Origin: an uncultured Veillonellaceae bacterium
Lineage (GTDB): Bacteria; Bacillota; Negativicutes; Veillonellales; Dialisteraceae
Assembly (NCBI GenBank): GCA_949286115.1
Contig: CASEBK010000019.1
Location: 1 to 64,000 of the forward strand
Direction of reading: 5' to 3'
Length of the DNA: 64,000 nucleotides
In this document: one piece after another, positions 1-8,850 of the stretch
Numbering within the stretch: the stretch's first letter is position 1
Layout of the letters: the number at the start of each line of letters is the position of its first letter
Position numbers and translations under genes: made by a program
The notes under the pieces: generated by a model
What the model was told of the DNA's origin: nothing
The model's input: the letters and a program-made list of their open reading frames with translations, nothing else
Database searches by the model: none

Positions 1-1
1 C

Positions 2-739
2 CGCGTTCGCCAGATCGGTCTCGCAGAGTGCGTGTACGGCGCGATGGGGCAGGCCTTCTTCACTCTGAGCGTCGGCGTGGGCATGCTCGCCGTCTTCGGC
101 AGCCGCATCGACAAGTCCAGCTCCCTCACGGGGAGCGCCGTGTGCATGGCCGTGCTGGACACCCTCGTGGCCTTCATCTCCGGGCTCATCATCTTTCCGG
201 CATGCGCCAGCTTCGGCGTCGCCCCCGACAGCGGGCCGAACCTTCTCTTCATCACACTGCCGAACATCTTCAACATCATGGACGGCGGCCGCCTCTGGGG
301 GAGCCTCTTCTTCCTCTTCATGTGCTTCGCCGCCGTGTCCACCGTCATCGCCGTCATCGAAGCCATCGCCACGTGGCACATGGACTACAGCGGCTGGAGC
401 CGGAAAAAAGCGACAACCGTCGCAGCCGCCCTCCTCTCCGTGCTGTCCCTGCCGTGCATCCTGGGCTTCAACGTCTGGGCTGGTTTTGCGCCCCTCGGTC
501 CGGGGTCGAACGTGCTCGCCCTCGAAGACTTCATCATGAGCAACAATCTCCTCCCGCTGGGGAGCCTCGTCTTCCTCCTCTTCTGCACCCGCCGCAGCGG
601 CTGGGGCTGGGACAACTTCTACCGCGAAGCCTCCAGCGGCCGGGGGCTTCCCTACCCGCGCCGGGCCCGGGGATACGTCACCCACGTCCTCCCGGTGATC
701 CTCCTCGCCGTCCTCATCGGCGGCTACCTCGCCATGTGA
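2..739 (+). CDS. Sodium-dependent symporter, NSS/SNF family (5'-truncated)
   Basis: The C-terminal part of a multi-spanning membrane protein, open from the window edge to TGA at 737-739; its true start lies outside. The opening stretch (GAMGQAFFTLSVGVGMLAVFGS) and the following hydrophobic segments resemble the second half of bacterial neurotransmitter:sodium symporters (YocR-like), which import amino acids or related compounds with sodium. Four to five membrane segments are visible, separated by short loops, and the protein ends in a hydrophobic helix with no long tail. The substrate cannot be told. The next gene is convergent and shares a terminator with it. Family assignment is by recalled sequence pattern; a related Na-coupled carrier family is the alternative. 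Confidence 0.8.
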   Translation, partial: RVRQIGLAECVYGAMGQAFFTLSVGVGMLAVFGSRIDKSSSLTGSAVCMAVLDTLVAFISGLIIFPACASFGVAPDSGPNLLFITLPNIFNIMDGGRLWGSLFFLFMCFAAVSTVIAVIEAIATWHMDYSGWSRKKATTVAAALLSVLSLPCILGFNVWAGFAPLGPGSNVLALEDFIMSNNLLPLGSLVFLLFCTRRSGWGWDNFYREASSGRGLPYPRRARGYVTHVLPVILLAVLIGGYLAM

Positions 740-746
740 CCCACGA

Positions 747-790
747 AAAAAGGGCTTCCCCTCTCAGAGAGGAAGTCCTTTTCATTTTTC
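747..790. terminator. Bidirectional terminator
   Basis: A hairpin with arms AAGGGCTTCCCCTCT and AGAGGAAGTCCTT is flanked by an A-tract on the left and a T-tract on the right. It lies between two convergent genes and can end transcription from both sides. Confidence 0.75.
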
Positions 791-802
791 CCACAGAGCG
801 GC

Positions 803-3583
803 TCACGCCTCCGCCACGAGGCGCTCATAGAGGCGCATGAGCTCAGCCACGCAGTCCGTCTCGGTCATGCCCCGCCAGTTCCAGCCGTAGGCGGTCATGA
901 CGGCCTTGTCATTCTCCTGATGGGCCCGGCGCAGCTCCGGCGGCATGGTGAGCTCGTCGTAGAGATCGGCCAGGCTCGCCTCGGGATACTTCGCCCGCGC
1001 GTCGAGGATGCCCTGCGCGGTCCGCTCGATAGCCGCCCGCTGCTTCTCGTCCGGCTCGGGCCAGGGAAAATTGTTGTACACGATGTCTTTCGAGTAGCGG
1101 TACCGCATTTCCAGTCGTCCTGCTACGGCGCGCATCCATGCCATGTGCACATTAGATTCCAAGACGCCAAATTCGTATAAGCTGGCGTTTTCCAAAATTG
1201 TTGCTAAATTAGTCGGAATCGTATTTGAATCTAAAAATCCCATAGGAATATACCTTCTTTTTTCAGAAGAGGTTAATGGTACAAGGATATAGGATTGGGG
1301 ATTCTTTGTCTCTCTAAATAAAGCAGGGGTATCCGCCAACTTTTGTCTGTCTGGCGCTCCCTTTAATCGATTTTCTCTGCATTGACGTATTCTGTCCATG
1401 ACTTTTGGCATTCTGCGTAATTCCGTTGGGGATACGCCCACCAGCCATAAGCAATATCGCTTTTTCCCTTTGATAAATTCCTCTGACCCCGTTAAAAATT
1501 TGATATACTTTTTGGCTTCAGGCTCATCGTGAATAAACTGTTTATAATCATCTGATTCAATGATTAAACTGCCTCCATCAGCAGGTCGATTCCCGGTTGC
1601 CATTGGCAATACCGAACATAATGGCTTACTTCTGTTCGTAATGAATACGGTTGGTGCATCTATCAGATAAGGATTGATGTTCTGCGCTTCTTTTACGATA
1701 TTCCTGTCATAAATATATCTCGACCGTTTCGCCGTATCTGAACTGAACCCGACGATGACGCAGTGCACGTGCGCTTTCTCCGTGGATTCACTGTCCCACC
1801 GGAAGGTGCGCCACGCGAAGTCGATGTGAATGCCGAAGCGCTCAAAGAGCGGCTTCCATACGCCCGCTGCCTGCTCGCCCTGGGTGATGCTGTTCGTAGA
1901 AACAAAGGCCGCATGAATGGCCGTCCCCTGCATCATCACAGATGCTTTCAGAAACCACCCCCCCACATAGTCCACCTTACCTGCGGATTTATAGGGCTTT
2001 CCTTTTTCATCCACATAGAGCGCCAGAATATCCGACTTCTGCTCGCGGCTCTGAAGACTGTACCCCACAAAGGGCGGATTGCCCATGATGTACGAGAGAT
2101 GATCTTTCGGCGCGATGGATTCCCAGTCCATGCGGAGGGCGTTCCCTTCGTGGATGTAGGCGTTCGTCTTGAGGGGCAGGAAATCGAGAGGCATATGCAC
2201 GATGGCTTCCGTTTCCTTCATCATCTGGCTCTCGGCGATCCAGAGAGCGGTCTTCGCCACGGTGACGGCGAAGTCGTTGATCTCGATGCCGTAGAACTGG
2301 CTGATGGAGACGCGGATGGGGTCATCCAGCTCGCCTAAGACCATCTGGCCGCCGGTGAGCTCGTCGATGACCTGATTTTCCAGACGGCGGAGCGAGAGGT
2401 ACGTCTCAGTGAGGAAGTTGCCCGAGCCGCACGCCGGATCGAGGAAGGTAAGGCTCGCCAGTTTCTCCTGAAAGGCCCGGAGCCGCTCTGTCCGGGTCTT
2501 CTTCGTCTTCACGTTCTGCCGGATGTCCACGAGCTCCCGGCGGAGGTCATTCAGGAAGAGAGGGTCGATCACTTTGTGGATGTTCTCGATGGAGGTGTAG
2601 TGCATGCCCCCTTTCCGGCGGGTGTCGGGATTCAAGGTGCTCTCGAAGACGGCACCGAAGATGGTGGGGCTGATCTCGCTCCAGTCGAAGCCTTCGCTGC
2701 ATTCGTCCAGGAGGAGCGCCCGGATGGCATCGTCGAGGCGGGGGATGGTGATGTGCTCGTCGGAGAAGAGGCCCCCGTTCACATAGGGAAAGGCGAGCAG
2801 GTCTTCCCGCTCGTAGGGGTCACGGTCTTCTTCTTTCGTGTCGAGGATGTGGAAGAGGTCGATGAGGGCGGTGCGGAGGTTTTCCGGGCGGAAGCTCTCC
2901 AGATAGTCGTGGAACATGGCGCGCCCGCCGAAGATGCCCGCGTCTTCCGCGTAGAGGCAGAAGACGAGGCGCACGCAGAGGACGTTCAGGCTCTTCAGGG
3001 TGTCTTCGCTCTCCGGGTCGATGTATTTTCGGAGGAGCGCGTCGTAGAGGCGGCCCACGAGGCTCCCCGCCTGGACGGAGACTTCCAGTTCTTTTTGAAT
3101 GTGGTCGTCGCCGGTGTCGGCGAGGAACTGGAGGCGGTAGTATTCTTTCGGCAGGTCTTCGAGGCGGATCTCTTCCGGGTCGGCCTGGGGGTGCTCCATG
3201 TCGTACACGAGGAAGGTCTCGAAGTTGCACGTCACGATGTACCGGGGACGGCGGGAGTACGGCAGGCTCGCGGAGTAGCGGAGCGCCTGCTGGTACGGTG
3301 AGAGGAGCGTGCCGTCGGACTGGCGGATGGCTTTCCTGAGGTCTTTGCCCAGCTCTTTCTGCTCGATGAGCACGTGCGTCGAGGGGATCATGCCGTCGAT
3401 GAAGCTGGTGTGGTCGAGCATGACCCGGTCTTCAAATTCGATGACTTTCTCCGGCTCTTTCACGCCGTATACGTCCCGGAGGAGCGCGAGCCAGAAGGGC
3501 TGGCTCTCCCCTTTTTCATAGCCCCGTCCTTTCCAGTGGGCGGCGAACCGCTTTGCGGCGGTGCGCTGTTCTGCGTCTGTCAT
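803..3583 (-). CDS. Single-chain restriction-modification enzyme, MmeI/type IIL-like
   Basis: A 926-residue protein combining nuclease, adenine methyltransferase and target recognition in one chain. A PD-ExK-type nuclease motif is visible near the N-terminus (D63, then E74-Q-K76, close to the D-X9-ExK of MmeI). A helical linker follows, then methyltransferase motif I DPACGSGNF at 382-390 and catalytic NPPF at 502-505. The C-terminus (WMRAVAGRLEMRYRYSKDI) is typical of this family. The start was placed at ATG 3583 because AAGGAAGGG lies just upstream; upstream in-frame ATGs are weaker. Codons 615-815, the expected target-recognition domain, are markedly AT-rich compared with the rest of the gene. 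The two catalytic halves both look intact, so it probably both cuts and methylates; a methyltransferase-only role is the alternative. Confidence 0.88.
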   Translation of the reverse strand: MTDAEQRTAAKRFAAHWKGRGYEKGESQPFWLALLRDVYGVKEPEKVIEFEDRVMLDHTSFIDGMIPSTHVLIEQKELGKDLRKAIRQSDGTLLSPYQQALRYSASLPYSRRPRYIVTCNFETFLVYDMEHPQADPEEIRLEDLPKEYYRLQFLADTGDDHIQKELEVSVQAGSLVGRLYDALLRKYIDPESEDTLKSLNVLCVRLVFCLYAEDAGIFGGRAMFHDYLESFRPENLRTALIDLFHILDTKEEDRDPYEREDLLAFPYVNGGLFSDEHITIPRLDDAIRALLLDECSEGFDWSEISPTIFGAVFESTLNPDTRRKGGMHYTSIENIHKVIDPLFLNDLRRELVDIRQNVKTKKTRTERLRAFQEKLASLTFLDPACGSGNFLTETYLSLRRLENQVIDELTGGQMVLGELDDPIRVSISQFYGIEINDFAVTVAKTALWIAESQMMKETEAIVHMPLDFLPLKTNAYIHEGNALRMDWESIAPKDHLSYIMGNPPFVGYSLQSREQKSDILALYVDEKGKPYKSAGKVDYVGGWFLKASVMMQGTAIHAAFVSTNSITQGEQAAGVWKPLFERFGIHIDFAWRTFRWDSESTEKAHVHCVIVGFSSDTAKRSRYIYDRNIVKEAQNINPYLIDAPTVFITNRSKPLCSVLPMATGNRPADGGSLIIESDDYKQFIHDEPEAKKYIKFLTGSEEFIKGKKRYCLWLVGVSPTELRRMPKVMDRIRQCRENRLKGAPDRQKLADTPALFRETKNPQSYILVPLTSSEKRRYIPMGFLDSNTIPTNLATILENASLYEFGVLESNVHMAWMRAVAGRLEMRYRYSKDIVYNNFPWPEPDEKQRAAIERTAQGILDARAKYPEASLADLYDELTMPPELRRAHQENDKAVMTAYGWNWRGMTETDCVAELMRLYERLVAEA

Positions 3584-3680
3584 AGTGTTTCCCTTCCTTT
3601 GCATCGGTTCGTTTCTTTCGTCTATTGTAGCGAAAAAACGGCAAATCGGCCAGCGCCCGCGATGTCTGCCGGAAGGCATA

Positions 3681-3710
3681 AAAAAACAGCCTGCCCTGAG
3701 CAGACTGTTA
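3681..3710 (-). terminator. Terminator of the MATE gene
   Basis: On the minus strand, arms AACAG-CTGC pair around a short loop with one mismatch and are followed by TTTTTT. It separates the MATE gene from the restriction-modification gene downstream. Confidence 0.75.
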
Positions 3711-3723
3711 GGTCAAAGGATGT

Positions 3724-5061
3724 TTACGTCCGGCCGCGGCGGTGACGCCGCTCGATGACGAAGAGGCGGGCGGCGAGGAAGAGGGCGGAGCACCCCACGC
3801 CGATGTCGAGGCCCTGCCAGTAGGAGAGCGCTCCGTGGCCCGCGATGTGGTCGAGGGCGAGCCCCGTGGGGAAGCACACGCCCCAGTAGGCGGCCATCAT
3901 GAGCATGAAGGGCGTCTTCGCGTCTTTGTACCCGCGGAGGATGCCCTGGATGGGCGCGGCCACCGCATCGAAGCACTGCCACCCCGCGCAGTAGATGAGG
4001 AAGACGCCAGCGGCGGCGGCGACGCCCACGTCTTCCGTGTAGAGCCCGGCGATGGCCCCGCGAAGGCCGACGGTGGCCGCGGCGGTGAGGGACGCGCAGA
4101 AGAGGGCCCACCCGAGCCCAGCCCGGCGGAAGGCCCGCGCTGCTTCCCACCGCCCTGCCCCCACTTCCACGCCGGTGACGATGGTGAGGGCCATGGAGCA
4201 CGACAGGGGCAGCATGTAGATGACGCCGGAGAAGTTGATGGCCGCTTGATGGGCGGCGAGCACTTCCGTACCGAAGCGGGCGATGAAGATGACGATGAAG
4301 CCGAAGAGGCTCGACTCCATGAACATGCCGAGGCCGTTCGGCACGCCGATGCCGAGAAATTCCCGGAGCACCGGCCGGCGGATGCGCCAGCTCCCAAAGA
4401 CCGCCCGCCCCTGAAACTGCCGTTCCCGGAGCACCACGAGAAGAAAGAGCAGAAGGAGGATCATGTACGTGAGGAGGGTGGCGATGCCCGCGCCGATGCC
4501 GCCCATGCGGGGCGCGCCCCAGTGGCCGAAGATGAAGAGCCAGTTTAGAAACGCGTCGATGGGAAGGCCCAAGAGGAAGAGCCGCATGGAGATGGCCGTG
4601 CCGCCCACGGTGTCCGTGAGGCTCCGGAGGACCATCACCGGCGTTTCAAAGAAGACCGCCGCCGCCATGGCGAGGAGGTAGTATCTCGCGATGCGCTCCA
4701 CCTCCGGCTCGAGGCGCATCCCGGCGAGCACGCCGTCGACAGCGAGAGCATACGCCGCCGCAAAGAGGAGCGACAGCCCAAGGCCCACGTAGAGCCCGAC
4801 GCGCACCACGCCGGGGATCTCTTCCTGCGCCTTCTGCCCGAGGAGCTGGGCGATCATGGGCGTGGCCGCCGCGAGCACACCCGTGGTCGCCACGAGGATG
4901 GGCATGAAGAGGCTCGCCCCCACGGAGACGCCCGCAAGGTCTGCCTTCCCCGCGTGGCCGGACATGGCCGTGTCGAGAAAATTCATCCCCACCGTGGAGA
5001 GCTGCGCCACGAGGATGGGCAGCATCACCGCGATGAGTTTCCGAAGCGCTGCGAAGTGCAT
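3724..5061 (-). CDS. MATE family efflux transporter
   Basis: A 445-residue inner-membrane protein with about twelve hydrophobic segments in two similar halves, as expected for NorM/DinF-like multidrug and toxin extrusion transporters that export cationic compounds using a sodium or proton gradient. The N-terminal stretch (LPILVAQLSTVGMNFLDTAM) and the second-half GIPNGLGMFMESSLFG stretch are characteristic of the family. The start at 5061 is preceded by AGAAAGGAGG at ideal spacing, in preference to an upstream ATG without a ribosome site. It is transcribed alone, with a terminator directly downstream. The substrate is unknown; nearby genes give no hint. Confidence 0.9.
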   Translation of the reverse strand: MHFAALRKLIAVMLPILVAQLSTVGMNFLDTAMSGHAGKADLAGVSVGASLFMPILVATTGVLAAATPMIAQLLGQKAQEEIPGVVRVGLYVGLGLSLLFAAAYALAVDGVLAGMRLEPEVERIARYYLLAMAAAVFFETPVMVLRSLTDTVGGTAISMRLFLLGLPIDAFLNWLFIFGHWGAPRMGGIGAGIATLLTYMILLLLFLLVVLRERQFQGRAVFGSWRIRRPVLREFLGIGVPNGLGMFMESSLFGFIVIFIARFGTEVLAAHQAAINFSGVIYMLPLSCSMALTIVTGVEVGAGRWEAARAFRRAGLGWALFCASLTAAATVGLRGAIAGLYTEDVGVAAAAGVFLIYCAGWQCFDAVAAPIQGILRGYKDAKTPFMLMMAAYWGVCFPTGLALDHIAGHGALSYWQGLDIGVGCSALFLAARLFVIERRHRRGRT

Positions 5062-5091
5062 GGCGCCTCCTTTCTGAAAAACAGGCAAAAG

Positions 5092-5110
5092 AAAAAGGCG
5101 TCGCCGCCTC
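5092..5110 (-). terminator. Terminator of the aldolase gene
   Basis: On the minus strand AGGCG-GCGA-CGCCT forms a short GC-rich hairpin followed by TTTTTCTTTT. It lies between the aldolase gene stop and the MATE gene start. Confidence 0.7.
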
Positions 5111-5125
5111 TTTCTCCAGGTGCCT

Positions 5126-5773
5126 TTATTTCTGCTGCGCCGCTGCCCAGTCTGCTTTGAACCGCGCGATGCCCGCGTCGGTGAGGGGATGCTTCATGGC
5201 GTCCATGAGCACCTGATAGGGGACGGTGGCGATGTCCGCCCCGGCGAGGGCGCACTCCGTGATGTGCTGGGGCTTGCGGATGGAGGCGGCGATGATCTTC
5301 GTCTCGATGCCGTGGCGGTCGAAGATCTCCGCGATGGTCTCGATGAGCTCCACGCCGTTCCAGCCGATGTCATCGATGCGGCCCACGAAGGGACTCACGT
5401 AGGACGCGCCGGCCCGCGCCGCGAGGAGCGCCTGATTCGCCGAGAAGACGAGGGTCACATTCGTGGGGATGCCCAGCTTTTTGAGCTCGGCCACCGCCTT
5501 GAGCCCTTCCGCCGTCATGGGGATCTTCACCACGATGTGCGGTCCCAGCTTGACGAGCTCCTTCGCTTCGGCCACCATGCCTTCCGCGTCATCAGAGAGC
5601 ACTTCCGCGCTGATCGGCCCGTCTACAAAAGAGGAGATCTCCCGGATCACTTCGTGAAAATCGCGGCCTTCCTTCGCGACGAGCGACGGATTCGTGGTCA
5701 CGCCGGAGATGAAGCCCATGGCATACGCCTTGCGGATGGCTTCCACGTCCGCTGTATCGATGAAAAATTCCAT
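5126..5773 (-). CDS. Transaldolase / fructose-6-phosphate aldolase family protein
   Basis: A 215-residue cytosolic class I aldolase of the short transaldolase type (TalC/FSA/MipB-like). It begins [16 protein letters not shown], has GVTTNPSLV near residue 25, and carries the Schiff-base lysine K83 in VVKIPMT. Short members either transfer dihydroxyacetone units in the non-oxidative pentose phosphate pathway or cleave fructose 6-phosphate; sequence alone does not separate the two. ATG 5773 was chosen because AGGAAG lies upstream and the family starts with this motif. It is monocistronic, with a good promoter and its own terminator, and diverges from a LysR-type regulator that may control it. 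Confidence 0.9.
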   Translation of the reverse strand: MEFFIDTADVEAIRKAYAMGFISGVTTNPSLVAKEGRDFHEVIREISSFVDGPISAEVLSDDAEGMVAEAKELVKLGPHIVVKIPMTAEGLKAVAELKKLGIPTNVTLVFSANQALLAARAGASYVSPFVGRIDDIGWNGVELIETIAEIFDRHGIETKIIAASIRKPQHITECALAGADIATVPYQVLMDAMKHPLTDAGIARFKADWAAAQQK

Positions 5774-5817
5774 ATCGAGTCTTCCTTTCCTATTTCTTTG
5801 GGTAGATACAACATTTA

Positions 5818-5846
5818 TATTTACCATGCGCCCCGGCGTTTGTCAA
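5818..5846 (-). promoter_or_regulatory. Promoter of the aldolase gene
   Basis: On the minus strand TTGACA (5846-5841) and TAAATA (5823-5818) are separated by exactly 17 bases, giving a leader of about 40 bases before the ATG at 5773. Confidence 0.65.
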
Positions 5847-5852
5847 ATCGCC

Positions 5853-5888
5853 CATAACATTGACGTTATGCTGCCGCTGTTTTATAAT
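5853..5888 (+). promoter_or_regulatory. lysR promoter with overlapping inverted repeat
   Basis: TTGACG at 5860-5865 and TATAAT at 5883-5888 are 17 bases apart, a near-consensus promoter reading into the LysR gene. A perfect inverted repeat, CATAAC (5853-5858) and GTTATG (5865-5870) with a 6-base centre, covers the -35 element. Its position suits a LysR-type regulator repressing itself and acting on the divergent aldolase gene; that role is inferred. Confidence 0.6.
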
Positions 5889-5935
5889 GTCTGCATTATA
5901 TGAGTCGTCCTGCTTTTGCAGAAAGAAAGGCCCCT

Positions 5936-6838
5936 ATGAAACCGACACTGCTCGCCCTGTCCTATTTCCAGAAGACCGCGGAGAAACAGCACCTCACCCG
6001 CGTGGCCGAGGAGCTCCACATCTCTCAGCCCTCTCTTTCGCGCACCATCAAGACGCTGGAGAACGATCTCGGCGTGCCCCTCTTCGAGCGGAGCGGCCGC
6101 AACATCGTCCTCACGCGATACGGCGAGATCCTCCTCCGCCACACGGAGCGCATCATGGACGAGCTCCACAGCGCCGAGCGGGAGATCGAAGAGATGAAAG
6201 GGGCGCAGCAGACGACGGTGTCCTTCTCTCTCTTCGCCGCGTCGAAGCTCATCCCGGGCTTCCTCATGGGCTTCCGCCGCCTCCACCCCCATGTGCATCT
6301 GGAGATCCTGCAGCAGAAGATCGACCACACGAAGAAGCAGGGCAACGGCGTGGACCTCTCGCTCTTCTCGTCCATCAACCCCATGGAGAACGAGTACTGC
6401 ACCACCCTCATGGAGGAAGAGATCCTCCTCGCCATGCCCGACACCGATCCCCACGCGAAGCTCCCGTCGGTGAAGCTCAAGGACTTCGCCGAGGCGGGCT
6501 TCATCCTCCTCCAGACGGGCAAGAGCCTCCGCGCCATCACCGACGTGTACTGCCACGCCGCAGGCTTCACGCCGCGCATTTCGCTGGAGAGCGACAGCCC
6601 CGACACGGTGCGCGAATTCATCCGCGCGGGCCTCGGCATCTCCTTCGTACCGAAGATCACCTGGCACGGCGTCTCCAGCAGCCACGTGGTGCTCGTGCCC
6701 ATCTCGACGCCCATCTGCCGCCGGAGCATCATCCTCTCCTGGCGGGCGGACATCGCAGACTCCCCGTCGGCGGTGCTCCTCCGGGACTACATGATCCAGA
6801 ACTTCGCCCGCTATGCTTACGCCCAGGCCGAGCAGTGA
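5936..6838 (+). CDS. LysR family transcriptional regulator
   Basis: A 300-residue DNA-binding regulator. The N-terminal 60 residues form the winged helix-turn-helix (LTRVAEELHISQPSLSRTIKTLENDLG), followed by a linker helix and a two-lobed effector-binding domain. ATG 5936 follows AGAAAGG; the upstream in-frame ATG at 5900 lacks such a site. It is divergent from the aldolase gene and has an inverted repeat over its own -35 region, so the aldolase gene is the obvious candidate target. The effector is unknown. A terminator follows about 130 bases downstream. Confidence 0.92.
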   Translation: MKPTLLALSYFQKTAEKQHLTRVAEELHISQPSLSRTIKTLENDLGVPLFERSGRNIVLTRYGEILLRHTERIMDELHSAEREIEEMKGAQQTTVSFSLFAASKLIPGFLMGFRRLHPHVHLEILQQKIDHTKKQGNGVDLSLFSSINPMENEYCTTLMEEEILLAMPDTDPHAKLPSVKLKDFAEAGFILLQTGKSLRAITDVYCHAAGFTPRISLESDSPDTVREFIRAGLGISFVPKITWHGVSSSHVVLVPISTPICRRSIILSWRADIADSPSAVLLRDYMIQNFARYAYAQAEQ

Positions 6839-6966
6839 GCGAAAAAGCGCCCGCCTGAGGTGAAAATGCGCCATGTTTCGCCTTCACCGTCTCGAATTTT
6901 CAGTATACACAAAAATAAGCTCTGATTTTTAATGAAAATTTTATGCAGAAAAGGAAGAAATGAGCA

Positions 6967-7010
6967 GCCCGCCCTTTCCTCACGGTGGGCCCTCGTTTTT
7001 TCTTTTTTTG
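6967..7010 (+). terminator. Terminator of the lysR gene
   Basis: GCCCGCC and GGTGGGC (one G-U pair) enclose a 10-base loop and are followed by a long T-rich tract. Confidence 0.7.
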
Positions 7011-7196
7011 CTGTATTTTAACTATATTTCCACACACAAAAAGCATGCGCCGCTCCGGATTTCCCTCTTACACCCCCCCCAGTTTCCTTTTTCCCTTCTT
7101 GCCCATGCGGCATGAGCTGACCGGCGTCCCATGTCCCCCGCGCATGTGCTGATATCTTTTGTATCTGGTTTCAAAAATCTCATCGCATATGAGCAT

Positions 7197-7225
7197 TTGT
7201 CATTTTCCTCATTTTCTGCTATCTT
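7197..7225 (+). promoter_or_regulatory. Candidate promoter of the XRE regulator gene
   Basis: TTGTCA (7197-7202) and TATCTT (7220-7225) are 17 bases apart in the AT-rich stretch upstream of the gene, leaving a leader of about 120 bases. Confidence 0.5.
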
Positions 7226-7350
7226 ATGGTACATAAACATAATATTTTAAGAGGAAATGCCGGTATGGTGATATACGATTGCAGGAAAAGATGTACGCAG
7301 AGCCGGCGGTATTTCCCGGTGTAGCAATGATTGGGAAGGAGATCCCCACT

Positions 7351-7761
7351 ATGAACTTGGGAATGAGAATTCGTCAGTTCCGCAACATGGCCGGCCTCAG
7401 CCAGGAAAAACTCGCATGGAAAGCCGGCATCGCTCCCGCGTTTCTCGGTCAGCTGGAACGCGGCCTAAAGAGCCCGACCGTCAAAACGCTGGAAAAGCTC
7501 ACCCGCGCCCTCGGCATTCCGATGGCTGAACTTTTCTCCGGCCCGGTAGACCTGTCCGATGAAAAAGACACGGCCATCAAACAGATCGTCTACCAGATCC
7601 GCGACCTGCCGGTGGAGAGCATCCAGAATCTCTCCGTCATCATCCAGCAGACCCGCGAGATGGCTTCCCGCCCGCTGCCCGCTGCTCCCAAGCCGGAAGT
7701 CGCTTCCGAAGAAAAACCGGCCGAAGCCCCGGCAGATCAGCCTGAAGAAACGAAAGAATAA
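7351..7761 (+). CDS. XRE/Cro-family helix-turn-helix regulator
   Basis: A 136-residue protein whose first 65 residues are a Cro/SinR-type helix-turn-helix domain (MRIRQFRNMAGLSQEKLAWKAGI, then LGQLERGLKSPTVKTLEKL). A short helical segment follows, and then a Pro/Ala/Glu-rich tail from about residue 105 that looks disordered. ATG 7351 follows GGGAAGGAG at suitable spacing; an in-frame ATG 23 bases upstream is possible but would put the ribosome site inside the gene. It is transcribed alone between terminators. SinR-like proteins of this size often control cell-surface or stationary-phase genes, but no target can be named here. Confidence 0.85.
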   Translation: MNLGMRIRQFRNMAGLSQEKLAWKAGIAPAFLGQLERGLKSPTVKTLEKLTRALGIPMAELFSGPVDLSDEKDTAIKQIVYQIRDLPVESIQNLSVIIQQTREMASRPLPAAPKPEVASEEKPAEAPADQPEETKE

Positions 7762-7773
7762 GACACACAGAAA

Positions 7774-7806
7774 GAGCCCGCTCCATCGAGGACGCGGGCT
7801 TTTTTC
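7774..7806 (+). terminator. Terminator of the XRE regulator gene
   Basis: AGCCCGC and GCGGGCT enclose a short loop and are followed by TTTTTT. Confidence 0.8.
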
Positions 7807-7840
7807 ATGCGCTTTACAGCGCTCTCTTCTCCGGCATGAC

Positions 7841-7867
7841 AAAAGCAGTCCCGCAGGACTGCCTTTT
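7841..7867 (-). terminator. Terminator of the ABC-AEC operon
   Basis: GCAGTCC-CGC-AGGACTGC is a perfect 7-bp hairpin with TTTT on the minus strand and TTTTATTTT on the plus strand, so it can work both ways between the convergent genes. Confidence 0.75.
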
Positions 7868-7895
7868 ATTTTGTATCAAATCCGCCTGTGCCGTT

Positions 7896-8843
7896 TCATG
7901 TGGCCAGCCAGTAGATGACCGGGTAGACCACGAAGAGAAAGACGAGGGTGGTGGTGAGGAAGGACGATTCCGCCAGATCTACATTGAGCCGGTAAAGCTG
8001 CGTGGCAGCGACGGCAAAGATGGCGGTGGGCGCGGCGGCGGCGAGGACAGCGCACCAGAAGATGGCCGGGTCGTCGGTGATGCACCGCGTGAGGAGCCCG
8101 ATGCAGACGGGAAGGTAGAGGAATTTCACAGGAAAGATGGGCCAGAGCTTCCACGCGTATTTTCTGACGCCCGCCAGGTCGAGGTCGTACCCCACGGGAA
8201 GCATGCCCATCCAGGCGCTTGCGTGGATGAGCACGTTGAAAAGGGTGCCCACTGCGTCGGGCCGGGGCACATCCATCGCGCTGAGCGCAAGACCGGCGAG
8301 GACGCACGCCGCGGGAAGCTGATTCCATGTGAGGAGCATCTCCCGAAGGCTCGCCTTCCTGTGGACGGAAGCGCCGCCGCTCGCCCAAAGATCGTAGTAG
8401 CGCTGCGCCAGCGGGAAGCAGAAGAGGACGATCACGAGGATCTGCGGCACGGCGATGAGCTGGATGTAGGCGAAGCCGGTCTCGCCGTAGAGGACGTACG
8501 AGCAGAGCCCGGCGAGGGTCCCGATGTTACCGAGCAGCATGGCGATGAGGTAGCTCCCCTGATCGCGCGGGTCGGAGAATCGCCGTTTCTCCACGAGATA
8601 AAACAGGGGCAGCGGCAGAAAGCAGATGGGCAGGATGGACACGGGGAGCCACAGGAGCTCCGCCGAGGCATGAAGGGACCAGAAGGAGATGAGGGAGAGA
8701 CCGGAGAGCACGCCCACCACGTTCAGCCGGATGAGGAGGCGCCCCCATTCGCGGGCGACGCCCCAGCGGCGAAGGTACCGCCCCAGCAGGAGCGGCACGA
8801 GGATGTCTACAAATACGATGAGAAACCGCGATGTCGATTCCAT
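7896..8843 (-). CDS. AEC (auxin efflux carrier) family transporter
   Basis: A 315-residue integral membrane protein with about ten hydrophobic segments arranged as two five-helix halves joined by a cytoplasmic loop near residue 160, the layout of AEC/bile-acid-type carriers. Bacterial relatives export or exchange organic acids such as malate. The match is by topology and weak motif resemblance (N-terminal VDILVPLLLGRYLRR; a mid-protein proline-rich helix), so the family call is moderate. It starts 7 bases after the stop of the ABC exporter gene, with GGAGGG in the end of that gene as ribosome site, so the two are cotranscribed. Confidence 0.7.
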   Translation of the reverse strand: MESTSRFLIVFVDILVPLLLGRYLRRWGVAREWGRLLIRLNVVGVLSGLSLISFWSLHASAELLWLPVSILPICFLPLPLFYLVEKRRFSDPRDQGSYLIAMLLGNIGTLAGLCSYVLYGETGFAYIQLIAVPQILVIVLFCFPLAQRYYDLWASGGASVHRKASLREMLLTWNQLPAACVLAGLALSAMDVPRPDAVGTLFNVLIHASAWMGMLPVGYDLDLAGVRKYAWKLWPIFPVKFLYLPVCIGLLTRCITDDPAIFWCAVLAAAAPTAIFAVAATQLYRLNVDLAESSFLTTTLVFLFVVYPVIYWLAT

Positions 8844-8850
8844 ATGTTTC

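Larger units (their letters stand above)
6839..7350. other. Intergenic region (about 510 bases)
   Basis: Holds a terminator at 6967-7010 and a promoter at 7197-7225. The rest is AT-richer than the genes on either side. A 72-codon minus-strand frame here has no ribosome site and no recognisable content. Nothing else was seen. Confidence 0.6.

Noticed and set aside
7022-7240. A 72-codon minus-strand frame
   Set aside because: No ribosome site, covers the XRE promoter region, and no recognised content.
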